64,000 nucleotides of DNA. Origin: Bifidobacterium pullorum subsp. saeculare. Its GTDB lineage: Bacteria; Actinomycetota; Actinomycetes; Actinomycetales; Bifidobacteriaceae. The translations under genes and the position numbers were made by a program. Positions 53,400-62,535 of this stretch are shown here, one piece after another (the first letter of the stretch is position 1; every line of letters begins with the position of its first letter). The notes under the pieces are model-generated. The model saw only the letters and a list, made by a program, of their open reading frames with translations, had not been told where the DNA came from and did no database searches. The stretch is from contig NZ_JACLYU010000003.1 of NCBI RefSeq assembly GCF_016899725.1, positions 124,001 to 188,000 on the forward strand, read 5' to 3'.

Positions 53400-54245
53400 T
53401 CAGCGGGCGAAAGCAGCCCAGCGGCCGTGGTCGTGGGTGACGGCCAAGTCGAGGCCGAAGACGGCGGAGAGCCGCTCCTCGGTGAAGCCGTGCTCCAGGT
53501 CGCCGGTGTACACGATGGTGCCGGGTGCGGGGTCGCGCCCGGCCACATTGGCGGCGTACGCGTCGGATTCCGACCCGGTGAGCCGACCCATGATGGCGAC
53601 ATGGTCGAAGCCGGCGGGGATCTCCTCGAGCCGGTGGGTGACCAGCACGACGGTGCGGTCCGCATCCTCGCGGCCGATGCGGCTCAGCGCGCGCAGCGCC
53701 AGCTCGCGGCCTCCCAGGTCGAGGCCGGTGGTCGGCTCGTCGAGGATGAGCAGGTCGGGGTCGGCCATGAGGGCGCGGCAGATGAGCACGCGCGTGCGCT
53801 CCCCCTCGGAGAGCTTGAACATCTGCTTGCCCTCCAGGTAGGCGATGCCGAACTGCTCCATGAGGCCGCGGGCCTTGGCGTAGTCGGCTTCAGTATACGT
53901 GTCGCGCCAGCGGCCGGTGGTGGCGGTCAGCGCGGTGACGACCGCGTCGAGCGGGTCCTCCGCCCCGGGGAAGGCGCGCGCCAGCTCCGCCGAACTCAGA
54001 CCGATGCGGTTGCGGTAGGAGAACACGTCCACCTTGCCCAGACGGTTGCCGAGGATGTCCACGGTGCCGCAGGAGGGGTGGCCGCGCGTGGCCATCATGG
54101 CCACCAGGGAGGATTTGCCGATGCCGTTGGGGCCGAACAGCACCCACTTCTCCCCCCGTTTGACGTCGAGGTTGACGTCGGTGAGGATCACGCGCCGGCT
54201 GCGGCGGAACTCCACCCCGGTCAGCGTCAGTGCGGATGCGGTCAT
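53400..54245 (-). CDS. Stand-alone ABC ATP-binding protein
   Basis: 281 aa, single ATPase domain with no membrane part: VLFGPNGIGKSSLVAMMA, signature KLSEGERTRVLICRAL, LLILDEPTTGLDLGGREL, VVLVTHRLEEIPAGFDHV. Resembles the ModF/YhcG-like cytosolic group encoded without a permease. ATG 54245 has AAGGAGGA seven bases upstream; an ATG at 54278 is also in frame. Substrate or role unknown. Confidence 0.85.
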   Translation of the reverse strand: MTASALTLTGVEFRRSRRVILTDVNLDVKRGEKWVLFGPNGIGKSSLVAMMATRGHPSCGTVDILGNRLGKVDVFSYRNRIGLSSAELARAFPGAEDPLDAVVTALTATTGRWRDTYTEADYAKARGLMEQFGIAYLEGKQMFKLSEGERTRVLICRALMADPDLLILDEPTTGLDLGGRELALRALSRIGREDADRTVVLVTHRLEEIPAGFDHVAIMGRLTGSESDAYAANVAGRDPAPGTIVYTGDLEHGFTEERLSAVFGLDLAVTHDHGRWAAFAR

Positions 54246-54322
54246 GGCATGGTCCTCCTTCGTATCGGCGGTGTTCATATGATGCCTCCCGCCGGAGGCT
54301 GGTCCAGCGGGAGGCGGCCCGG

Positions 54323-55567
54323 CTACTTGGCCTCGTCGATCACGGACTGGTACACGGCCACGGTCCGGTCGGCGATGGTCTCCCAGCTGAACTTGTCGCG
54401 GGCGCGCTCGTAGCCGGCCTGGCCCATGGCCTTGGCGCGCTCGGGATCGGCCATGACGCGGTTGATCGCGTCGGCCATGTCGTGCACGAACTTGTCCGGG
54501 TCCGTGGGCGTGCCGGTGCCGTCGTGCAGCTGGTCGATCGGCACCAGGTAGCCGGTCTCGCCGTCGACGACGACCTCGGGGATGCCGCCGGTGGCGGAGG
54601 CGACGACGGGCAGGCCGCAGGCCATGGCCTCGAGGTTCACGATGCCCAGCGGCTCGTAGATGGACGGGCAGATGAACGCGTCGCAGCCGTGCTCCAGCGC
54701 GTTGAGCTCCGGCTTGGGCAGCATCTCCTCGATCCAGATGATGTTGCCGCGCTCGGCGTCCAGCTTGGCGAAGGCGCCCTTGACCTCCTCCATGATCTCC
54801 GGCGTGTCCGGAGCGCCGGCGCACAGCACCACCTGCACGCCCGGGTCCACGAAGTGCAGCGCCTTGAGCAGGTAGGGCAGGCCCTTCTGGCGGGTGATAC
54901 GGCCGACGAACAGCAGCGTGGGCTTGGAGCGGTCGATGTGGTAGCGATCGAACACGCCCCAGGCCGGGTCGTCTTCGGCAGGGGTGGCGAACTCGCTCAT
55001 CGTGATGCCGTTGTGCACCACGACCACCTTGTCCGGGTCCACGTTCGGGTAGGCGGTGAGGATGTCCTCCCGCATGCCGGCGGACACGGCGATGATGCGG
55101 TCGGCGTGCTCATAGGCCTCTCGCTCGGCCCAGCTGGACAACTCGTAGCCGCCGCCGAGCTGCTCGCGCTTCCACGGGCGGAACGGCTCCAGGGAGTGGG
55201 CGGTGATGACCAGCGGCGTGCCGTGGAGCATCTTGGCCAGGTAGCCGGCCAGGCAGGCGTACCAGGTGTGCGCGTGGATGATGTCCGCGTCCACGTCGTT
55301 GGCGATCTGAAGATCCACGCCGAAGGTCCTCAGGGCCGGGTTGGCGTCCTTGAGCTCGGCGGGGGTGCCGTAGCCCTTGAGCGCGAGGCTTCCCTTCGGG
55401 GCGTCGCCGGGGATGGCGGGCACGTCGGCGGGGGTGCGCGGACCGTCGAACGCGCGCACGGTCACGTCCACACGTTCGGCGAGCACCTTGGAAAGCTCCT
55501 CGGCGTGCACGCCGGCGCCGCCGTACACCTTGGGCGGGTATTCGCGGGTCAGGATGTCAACCTTCAT
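54323..55567 (-). CDS. glgA: Glycogen synthase, actinobacterial GT4 type
   Basis: 414 aa. Starts MKVDILTREYPPKVYGGAGVHAEELSKVL, then IIHAHTWYACLAG, LVITAHSLEPFRPWKREQLGGGYELSSWAE, and the donor site CPSIYEPLGIVNLEAMACGLPVVAS (E-x7-E). These are the features of the actinobacterial GlgA/GlgM group using ADP-glucose. ATG 55567 follows GAGGTGG. Enzyme of glycogen/maltose-1-phosphate synthesis; no other glg gene is adjacent. Confidence 0.92.
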   Translation of the reverse strand: MKVDILTREYPPKVYGGAGVHAEELSKVLAERVDVTVRAFDGPRTPADVPAIPGDAPKGSLALKGYGTPAELKDANPALRTFGVDLQIANDVDADIIHAHTWYACLAGYLAKMLHGTPLVITAHSLEPFRPWKREQLGGGYELSSWAEREAYEHADRIIAVSAGMREDILTAYPNVDPDKVVVVHNGITMSEFATPAEDDPAWGVFDRYHIDRSKPTLLFVGRITRQKGLPYLLKALHFVDPGVQVVLCAGAPDTPEIMEEVKGAFAKLDAERGNIIWIEEMLPKPELNALEHGCDAFICPSIYEPLGIVNLEAMACGLPVVASATGGIPEVVVDGETGYLVPIDQLHDGTGTPTDPDKFVHDMADAINRVMADPERAKAMGQAGYERARDKFSWETIADRTVAVYQSVIDEAK

Positions 55568-55633
55568 TGGTCCACCTCATTCATTGGATCTTCGGCATTC
55601 GGATGGTGTCATGTCCAACTTTAGGCCATCGGA

Positions 55634-55686
55634 ACACGAAACGGCGTGCGACCCGCACACGTTTCGTGTGCGGGTCGCACGCCGTT
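55634..55686 (-). terminator. Long perfect hairpin with an alternative nested fold
   Basis: Perfect 22-base arms at 55640-55661 and 55665-55686 with a TTT loop, ~30 bases past the stop of the gene at 55717. ACACGAAACG (55634-55643) can instead pair with CGTTTCGTGT (55660-55669). Likely a terminator. Confidence 0.6.
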
Positions 55687-55716
55687 ATGCTCCGTAACGC
55701 CCCGGCGCGGCGCCGG

Positions 55717-56184
55717 TCAGACCGCGGTGCCGTTCTGGTCGAGGTTGGGGTTGTGCTTCGGATCGCCCGCGGTGAAGAACAGGGAGAGCACACCCACGAT
55801 GAACACGCCGGCCACGGTCCACACCAGCCACATCGGCCGGGTGGGCAGCCACATGACCACCAGGAAGGCGATTGCCGCCAGGATGATGAGCGTCCAGCTG
55901 CCGACGCGCGCCCACTGGCGGGCGGAATGCGGCGCCTTGAGCAGCTTCGGGTTCGAGTAGTTCGGGTTCGTGGTCAGCGTGGCGTCCGCCTCCTCGACGG
56001 GGCCGCCGCTGGGCTTCCACGCGCCCTCGGTGTCCGTACCCTCCTGCAGGCGGATGGACTTCTGCTGCAGGCTCCACTCGTCGACCATGCCGCCGCGGCC
56101 ACGGCCGCGGGTCTGGTCGTACTGGGCGGGGATGCCCTTGCGGGCGCGCTTAGCTTCGGCGCGGCGCTCTGCGCGGTTCGGCAT
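55717..56184 (-). CDS. Two-helix membrane protein, unrecognised
   Basis: 155 aa. Basic N-terminus MPNRAERRAEAKRARKGIPAQYDQTRGRGRGG, a polar region to ~85, helix 1 VGSWTLIILAAIAFLVVMWLP, helix 2 MWLVWTVAGVFIVGVLSLFF, short tail DPKHNPNLDQNGTAV. ATG 56184 follows GAAGGAG. It resembles small conserved bifidobacterial membrane proteins of unknown role. Confidence 0.75.
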   Translation of the reverse strand: MPNRAERRAEAKRARKGIPAQYDQTRGRGRGGMVDEWSLQQKSIRLQEGTDTEGAWKPSGGPVEEADATLTTNPNYSNPKLLKAPHSARQWARVGSWTLIILAAIAFLVVMWLPTRPMWLVWTVAGVFIVGVLSLFFTAGDPKHNPNLDQNGTAV

Positions 56185-56259
56185 GGTGAAGACTCCTTCG
56201 CGAACGAAAACGGTGGGTTCTGCGCATGAGTGTAGCGCAGGACCCACCGAAACCGCGGC

Positions 56260-57792
56260 TCAGCGCGGCAACGCCATCGGACGGGCGGAGGCCTTGATCG
56301 GGGCGGGCAGCTCGGTGGCGCCGGTCAGATACCGGTCCACGGCGGCGGCGCAGGCGCGGCCTTCGGCGATGGCCCACACGACCAGGCTCTGGCCACGGCC
56401 GGCGTCACCGGCCACGAACACGCCGTCCTGGCTGGTGGCGTAGGAGTCGTCGCGGGCCACGTTGCCGCGGCCGTCAAGGTCGACGGGCAGCTGCTCGCCC
56501 AGCGTCGTGGTGTCGGGGTGGAGGAAGCCGACCGAGATGAGCACCAGGTCGGCCGGGATCACGCGTTCGGTGCCGGGCTGGCGGGTGAACGGGCCGTCCT
56601 CGCCAGGGGCCACGTCCACGATTCTCAGGCCGGTGACGTGCCCGTGCCCGTCGGCGACGAAGCCGGCGGCGGTGGCCGACTCCTCCACCGTCACCTTGGC
56701 CTGCTCCTCCTCGGAGCCAACGAAGTTGACGGAGTCGGTGTTGTACAGGTACTCGCCGCCCTCCTCCATCGAGGAGGTCTTCTGGTAGGTGCGCGCGAAG
56801 GTCGGCCACGGCTGGTTGTCCGGCCGCTCGGCGGGCTCCTTGGGCATGATCTGGAGCACGGTCACGCTCTTGGCGCCCTGGCGGATCGCGGTGCCCAGGC
56901 AGTCGGAGCCGGTGTCGCCGCCGCCGATGACGACCACATGCTTGTCCTTGGCGTCGATGCCGTGCTCGACGGGCACGCCATACACGCGGCGGGTGGCGTC
57001 GGGCAGATAGTCGAGCGCGAAGTGGATGCCGTCGAGCTCGCGCCCGGGCAGCTTCATGTCGCGCGGCACGCGCGAGCCGATGGCGACAACCACCGCGTCG
57101 TAGCGGGAGCGCAGCTCGTCCCAGGTGATGTCGGTGCCGATCTCCACGTTGGTGCGGAAGCGGGTGCCCTCGGCCTCCATCTGCTCGACGCGGCGGTCGA
57201 GCAGGCGCTTGTCGAGCTTGAAGTTGGGGATGCCGTAGCGCATGAGGCCGCCGATGGCGTCGTCACGCTCGTAGACGACCACGGTGTGCCCGGCGCGGGT
57301 GAGCTGCTGGGCGCAGGCCAGGCCGGCGGGGCCGGAGCCGACCACGGCGACGGTCTGGTCGGTCAGGCGCTGCGGCGGCATCGGCTGCACATAGTCGAGG
57401 TCCCAGGCCTGGTCGATGATCGTGCACTCGTCGTTCTTGATCATCGTGGGCGGCTGGTGGATGCCAAGCACGCACGCCTGCTCGCACAGGGCGGGGCAGA
57501 TGCGGCCGGTCACCTCGGGGAAGTTGTTCGTCAGGCTCAGGCGGTTGTACGCGTCCTCCCAACGCTCCTGGCGCACCAGGTCGTTGAACTCGGGGATGAG
57601 GTTGCCCAGCGGGCAGCCGGTCATGCAGAACGGGGTGCCGCAGTCCATGCAGCGGGCCGCCTGCTCGCGCGTCCACGGCTGCAGGCCGGATTCGGCGTGC
57701 ACGTCGAGCCAGTCCTTGATGCGTTCGGCCACGGGGCGCTCGGCCAGCTCGCGGCGGGTGCGGACTTTCAGGAATCCTCTCGGGTCGCCCAT
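56260..57792 (-). CDS. gltD: Glutamate synthase small subunit
   Basis: 510 aa. Iron-sulfur cysteines in CMDCGTPFCMTGCPLGNLIP and CPALCEQACVLG; FAD site VAVVGSGPAGLACAQQL; NADPH site VVVIGGGDTGSDCLGTAI; C-terminal GVFVAGDAGRGQSLVVWAI. Passes electrons from NADPH to GltB. Starts one base after the gltB stop. The reader should note that glnE, also in this window, controls the glutamine synthetase that feeds this enzyme. Confidence 0.95.
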   Translation of the reverse strand: MGDPRGFLKVRTRRELAERPVAERIKDWLDVHAESGLQPWTREQAARCMDCGTPFCMTGCPLGNLIPEFNDLVRQERWEDAYNRLSLTNNFPEVTGRICPALCEQACVLGIHQPPTMIKNDECTIIDQAWDLDYVQPMPPQRLTDQTVAVVGSGPAGLACAQQLTRAGHTVVVYERDDAIGGLMRYGIPNFKLDKRLLDRRVEQMEAEGTRFRTNVEIGTDITWDELRSRYDAVVVAIGSRVPRDMKLPGRELDGIHFALDYLPDATRRVYGVPVEHGIDAKDKHVVVIGGGDTGSDCLGTAIRQGAKSVTVLQIMPKEPAERPDNQPWPTFARTYQKTSSMEEGGEYLYNTDSVNFVGSEEEQAKVTVEESATAAGFVADGHGHVTGLRIVDVAPGEDGPFTRQPGTERVIPADLVLISVGFLHPDTTTLGEQLPVDLDGRGNVARDDSYATSQDGVFVAGDAGRGQSLVVWAIAEGRACAAAVDRYLTGATELPAPIKASARPMALPR

Positions 57793-57793
57793 C

Positions 57794-60700
57794 TCAGCGC
57801 GCTCCTTCCATCACTCGTTCGTAGGTCTCTTCCCAGACTCCGGGTTCGTTGAAGTCGACGTGGTTGGCCTCGGCCTGGCGCATCGCCTCGGTCATCGCCA
57901 CGTACTGGCGCGGCACCAGGTGGGTGAAGCGCCCGGCCGCGTCCCGCCAGTCGGCGAGCAGGCCGGCCGCGAAAGCGGAGCCGGTCTCCTCGGCGTGGCG
58001 CTTGACCAGCGCCTTGACGATGGCCTCGTGACGCTCGTCGAGCGGCTCGGTGATGAGCGCGCCGGTGCTCACGGCGGAGGGGTTGACCTTGGCCATGTCG
58101 AGGTCGAGCACGTAGGCGTCGCCGCCGGAGAAGCCGGCGCCGAAGTTGCGCCCGGTGGGGCCGAGCACGACGACGGTGCCGCCGGTCATGTACTCGCAGC
58201 CGTGGTCGCCCACGCCCTCGACGACGAACGTGGCGCCGCCGTTGCGCACGGCGAAGCGTTCGCCCGCCTTGCCGGCGACGAACATCTCGCCGGAGGTGGC
58301 GCCGAAGCCGGTGACATTGCCGGCGATCACGTTCGTGTGCGTGTCGTAGGGCACGCCCTCGGCGGGACGGACCACCATGCGGCCGCCCGACAGGCCCTTG
58401 CCGGCGTAGTCGTTGACCTCGCCGAACACGCGGATGGTCTCGCCCTTGGGGATGAACGCGCCGATGGACTGGCCGCCTGCGCCGTGGAAGGTCATGTCGA
58501 TCGTGTCGTCCGACAGGCCCTCGGCCCCGTAGCGGCGGGTGATCTCATAGCCGACCATGGTGCCCAGGGTGCGGTTGACGTTGCGGATCGGCATCTCGAT
58601 GCGCACCGGCTCCTTGTTCTCCAAGGCGGGCTTGGCCAGCTCGATGAGCTTGTTGTCCAGCGCCTTCTCGAGCTCGTGGTTCTGCGCCTCGGTGCAGTGC
58701 AGGATGGTGCCGGGCACCGGGCCGGGCTGGGCGAGCACGTTGCTCAGGTCGATGCCATCGGCCTTCCAGCGACTGACGGCCTCGTTCTGGTCGAGGCACT
58801 CCACATGGCCGACGGCCTCCTCGAGCGTGCGGAAGCCGAGCTCGGCGAGCAGCTCGCGCACCTCCTGGGCGATGAACATGAAGAAGTTGACCACATGCTC
58901 GGGCTTGCCGCGGAACCGGGCCCGCAGCTCCGGGTCCTGCGTGGCGATGCCCTGCGGGCAGGTGTTCTTCTGGCATGCGCGCATCATCACACAGCCTTCG
59001 ACGATGAGCGCCGCGGTGGCGAAGCCGAATTCCTCGGCGCCGAGCAGGGCGGCGATGACCACGTCGCGGCCGGTCTTGAGCTCGCCGTCGCACTGCACCA
59101 CAATGCGCGAACGCAGGCCGTTGAGGATGAGCGTCTGCTGCGTCTCGGACAGGCCGATCTCCCACGGCGTGCCGGCGTGCTTGATCGCATTGAGCGGAGC
59201 CGCGCCGGTGCCGCCGTCGTAGCCGGAGATAAGCACCACGTCGGCATGGCATTTGGCCACGCCGGCGGCGATGGTGCCCACGCCGAACTCAGAGACCAGC
59301 TTGACGTGGACACGCGCCTTGGGGTTGGCCATCTTCGCGTCGTTGATGAGCTGCTTCAGATCCTCGATGGAGTAGATGTCATGGTGGGGCGGCGGGGAGA
59401 TGAGCTCCACGCCGGGCGTGGAGTGGCGCACCTCGGCGATCCACGGCGGCACCTTGGCGCCGGGCAGATGGCCACCCTCGCCGGGCTTGGCGCCCTGGGC
59501 GAGCTTGATCTGCAGGTCGGTGGCGTGCACCAGATAGTCGGAGGTGACACCGAAGCGCGCGGAGGCGATCTGCTTGATACGGCTGACGAGCTCGGGGTCG
59601 CGCAGACGCTCCGGGGATTCGCCGCCCTCGCCCGAGTTGGAGCGGGCGCCGATCTGGTTCATCGCCTTGGCGAGCGTCTCATGCGCCTCCAGGGAGATGG
59701 AACCGTAGCTCATCGCGCCGGTAGAGAAACGCTTGACGATCTCGCTGGCCGGCTCGACCTCGTCGATCGGGATGGGCTTGCGCGTGTGCTTGAAGCTCAT
59801 CAGGCCGCGCAGCGTCATCAGGCGGTTCGAGGTGTCGTTGATATGCGCCGAGTACTTCTTGAACATGCCGTAGTCGCCGCGCTGGGTGGACTGCTGCAGC
59901 AGGAAGATGGCCTCAGGGTCGTTGAGGTGGTCCTCGCCGGTGCGGCGCCACTTGTACTGGCCGCCGGTGCGAAGGTTACGGTGCGGCGAGGCGGTCCACT
60001 GGGTCGGGTAGGCGACGCGGTGGCGGATGGCCACCTCCTCGGCGATCTCGTCGAGGCCGGCGCCGCCGACGCGCGAGGTGGTGCCGGTGAAGTACTCGTC
60101 GATGAGCTCCTGCTTGAGGCCCACGGCTTCGAACAGCTGGGCGCCGCGGTAGCTCATGATGGTGGAGACGCCCATCTTGGCCATGATCTTGAGCACGCCG
60201 GTGGACAGGGCCTTGGTGAGGTTGCGCACGGCGGTTTTCTCATCGACCGTGACGTAGCCCTGGCGGGAGAGGTCCTCCACGGACTCGAACGCGAGATAGG
60301 GGTTCACGCAGGCCGCGCCGTAGGCGATGAGCAGGGCCACATGGTGGATCTCGCGCACATCGCCGGCCTCCACGCCCAGGGAGATCTGGGTGCGGGTGTG
60401 GGTCCCGAGCAGGTGGTGCTGCACGGCGGAGGTGAGCAGCAGCGAGGGGATCGGGGCCATGATGTGGTTCGACTCGCGGTCGGAGAGCACGATGAAGTTG
60501 CAGCCGTCGGCGATCGCGCGGTCCACCTCGCCGAAGATCTCCTCGAGGCGGGCCTTGAGGGCCTGGCCGCCACCAGCCACCTGGTAGAGGCCCTTGACGA
60601 CGTACGGCTTGTAGTAGCCGCCGAGCACCTTGGCGCGGTCGAGGCGCTTGAGCTGCGCCATCTCGTCGGAGTCGATGACGGGCAGCGGGATGAGGATCTT

Positions 60701-62365
60701 CTTGGCGTGCAGCTCGGTGTCCTGCAGGAGGTTCGGCTCGGGGCCGATCGCGGACTCGAGGCAGGTGACGATCTCCTCGCGCTCCCAGTCGAGCGGCGGG
60801 TTGGTGACCTGCGCGAACTTCTGGGTGAAGTAGTCGAAGAGCATGCGGCTGTGGCGGCTCAGCGCGGGCAGCGGGGTGTCGTTGCCCATCGAGCCGAGCG
60901 GCTCCTTGCCGGTGTTGGCCATCGGCGTGAGGATGATCTTGAGGTCCTCCTCGGTGTAGCCGAAGGCACGCTGACGGCGCTGCACGGACTGGCCGGAGTG
61001 GCTCACGTGCTCGCGGGCGGGCAGGTCCTTGAGCTGGACGGTGTTGCCCTCCACCCACTGGCGGTAGGGGTGCTGGGAAGCAAGGGTGCGCTTGATCTCC
61101 TCGTCGGGGATGATGCGGCCCTCGGCGGTGTCCACGAGGAACATTTTGCCCGGCTCCAGTCGGCCGTTGGCCTTGACGTGCTCGGGGGCGACCTCGGGCA
61201 GCACGCCGGCCTCGGAGGCGAGGACCACAGTGCCGTCGTCGGTGACCATCCAGCGGCCGGGGCGGAAGCCGTTGCGGTCGAGCAGGGCGCCCACCTGGGT
61301 GCCGTCGGTGAACACGATGTCCGCCGGGCCGTCCCACGGTTCGATGAGCGTGTTGTTGTACTCGTAGAAGGCACGCACGTCCGGGTCGAGGTCCGGGTTC
61401 TTCTCCCAGGCGGGCGGCAGCATCATCGAGATGGCGTGCGGCAGGGAGCGGCCGGCCAGGTGGAGCAGCTCCAGGCATTCGTCGAAGGTGCCGGAGTCGG
61501 AGTAGCCGGGGGTGGCGATCGGCAGCAGCGGCTTGAACTCGCCGAGCAGCTCGGAGCTCAGGCGTCCCTCGCGGGCCGACAGCCAGTTGCGGTTGCCCTG
61601 GATGGTGTTGATCTCGCCGTTGTGCGCGATGAGGCGGAACGGCTGGGCCAGCGGCCAGCTGGGGAAGGTGTTCGTGGAGAAGCGGGAGTGGACGATGGCG
61701 ACAACGGCCGTCATGCGCGGATCCGCCAGGTCGGGGAAGAAGGGCTTGAGCTGCATCGTGGTGAGCATGCCCTTGTAGGTGATGGTGCGGGCGGAGAGGG
61801 AGGCGAAGTACACGCCCACCTCGTGCTCCACGCGCTTGCGCACGCGGAAGGTGCGCCGGTCGAGTTCGATGCCGGCGAGACGGCGCTCCGGATCGGCGAG
61901 CACCAGCGTCTTGAAGGACGGCATCGTGGCGAGGGCCTGCAGTCCCAGGCCGTCCGGGTTGGTGGGCACGGTGCGCCAGGCGAGGGTCTCGAGCCCTTCC
62001 TCGGCGGCGATGCGGGCGATGGCCTGCTCCTGCTGGCCGGAGGCGGCGATGTCGCGGTCGAGGAACGCGATGCCGGCGGCGTAGTGGCCGGCCTTGGGCA
62101 GTTCCACGCCCACGGTGGCGCGCATGAACTCGTCCGGCATGGACATGAGGATGCCCGCGCCGTCGCCGGTGTTCTCCTCGGCGCCGACCGCGCCGCGGTG
62201 GTTGAGGTTGACGAGCACCTCGATGGCATCGTCGATGATCTTGCGCTCGGGGCTCTTGTTGAGGGTGGTGACCATGCCCACGCCACAGGCGTCGTGTTCG
62301 GCGCCTGGGTCGTACAGGCCCTGGGGTGTGTGGATCGTCAGATCGAGCGGAGCGTGGAAAGTCAC
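57794..62365 (-). CDS. gltB: Glutamate synthase large subunit
   Basis: 1523 aa, normal length. N-terminal glutamine amidotransferase with EHDACGVGMV (nucleophile Cys exposed after processing), LNHRGAVGAEENTGDGAGIL; central domain; FMN barrel with SGEGGE, KLAQGAKPGEGGHLPGAKV, LISGYDGGTGAAPL; 3Fe-4S cysteines CQKNTCPQGIATQD; C-terminal GXGXG domain (GGTVVVLGPTGRNFGAGFSGG). I start it at GTG 62365 because AAGGTGG lies five bases upstream and the protein then begins MTFHAPLDL shortly before the catalytic region. Confidence 0.95.
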   Translation of the reverse strand: MTFHAPLDLTIHTPQGLYDPGAEHDACGVGMVTTLNKSPERKIIDDAIEVLVNLNHRGAVGAEENTGDGAGILMSMPDEFMRATVGVELPKAGHYAAGIAFLDRDIAASGQQEQAIARIAAEEGLETLAWRTVPTNPDGLGLQALATMPSFKTLVLADPERRLAGIELDRRTFRVRKRVEHEVGVYFASLSARTITYKGMLTTMQLKPFFPDLADPRMTAVVAIVHSRFSTNTFPSWPLAQPFRLIAHNGEINTIQGNRNWLSAREGRLSSELLGEFKPLLPIATPGYSDSGTFDECLELLHLAGRSLPHAISMMLPPAWEKNPDLDPDVRAFYEYNNTLIEPWDGPADIVFTDGTQVGALLDRNGFRPGRWMVTDDGTVVLASEAGVLPEVAPEHVKANGRLEPGKMFLVDTAEGRIIPDEEIKRTLASQHPYRQWVEGNTVQLKDLPAREHVSHSGQSVQRRQRAFGYTEEDLKIILTPMANTGKEPLGSMGNDTPLPALSRHSRMLFDYFTQKFAQVTNPPLDWEREEIVTCLESAIGPEPNLLQDTELHAKKILIPLPVIDSDEMAQLKRLDRAKVLGGYYKPYVVKGLYQVAGGGQALKARLEEIFGEVDRAIADGCNFIVLSDRESNHIMAPIPSLLLTSAVQHHLLGTHTRTQISLGVEAGDVREIHHVALLIAYGAACVNPYLAFESVEDLSRQGYVTVDEKTAVRNLTKALSTGVLKIMAKMGVSTIMSYRGAQLFEAVGLKQELIDEYFTGTTSRVGGAGLDEIAEEVAIRHRVAYPTQWTASPHRNLRTGGQYKWRRTGEDHLNDPEAIFLLQQSTQRGDYGMFKKYSAHINDTSNRLMTLRGLMSFKHTRKPIPIDEVEPASEIVKRFSTGAMSYGSISLEAHETLAKAMNQIGARSNSGEGGESPERLRDPELVSRIKQIASARFGVTSDYLVHATDLQIKLAQGAKPGEGGHLPGAKVPPWIAEVRHSTPGVELISPPPHHDIYSIEDLKQLINDAKMANPKARVHVKLVSEFGVGTIAAGVAKCHADVVLISGYDGGTGAAPLNAIKHAGTPWEIGLSETQQTLILNGLRSRIVVQCDGELKTGRDVVIAALLGAEEFGFATAALIVEGCVMMRACQKNTCPQGIATQDPELRARFRGKPEHVVNFFMFIAQEVRELLAELGFRTLEEAVGHVECLDQNEAVSRWKADGIDLSNVLAQPGPVPGTILHCTEAQNHELEKALDNKLIELAKPALENKEPVRIEMPIRNVNRTLGTMVGYEITRRYGAEGLSDDTIDMTFHGAGGQSIGAFIPKGETIRVFGEVNDYAGKGLSGGRMVVRPAEGVPYDTHTNVIAGNVTGFGATSGEMFVAGKAGERFAVRNGGATFVVEGVGDHGCEYMTGGTVVVLGPTGRNFGAGFSGGDAYVLDLDMAKVNPSAVSTGALITEPLDERHEAIVKALVKRHAEETGSAFAAGLLADWRDAAGRFTHLVPRQYVAMTEAMRQAEANHVDFNEPGVWEETYERVMEGAR

Positions 62366-62474
62366 CGAAACCACCTTCAGACTTTGATTTGGGCACGGAC
62401 CGGGCGGTCCGTGCGGTTCTTTGTGAATGCCCGGGTAGTGTACCGCCCGCGCATGTCGGTCTCGCTCCGGCGTC

Positions 62475-62502
62475 CATATACCGAATGGACCGCGCGTGTC
62501 AA
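62475..62502 (-). promoter_or_regulatory. gltBD promoter
   Basis: TTGACA (62497-62502), 16-base spacer, TATATG (62475-62480) on the minus strand, ~110 bases before the gltB start. A near-consensus vegetative promoter with a long leader; no obvious nitrogen-regulator site. Confidence 0.6.
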
Positions 62503-62535
62503 GGGTGTGTCCGGCGGCGGCGCGGGGCGGGGGCG

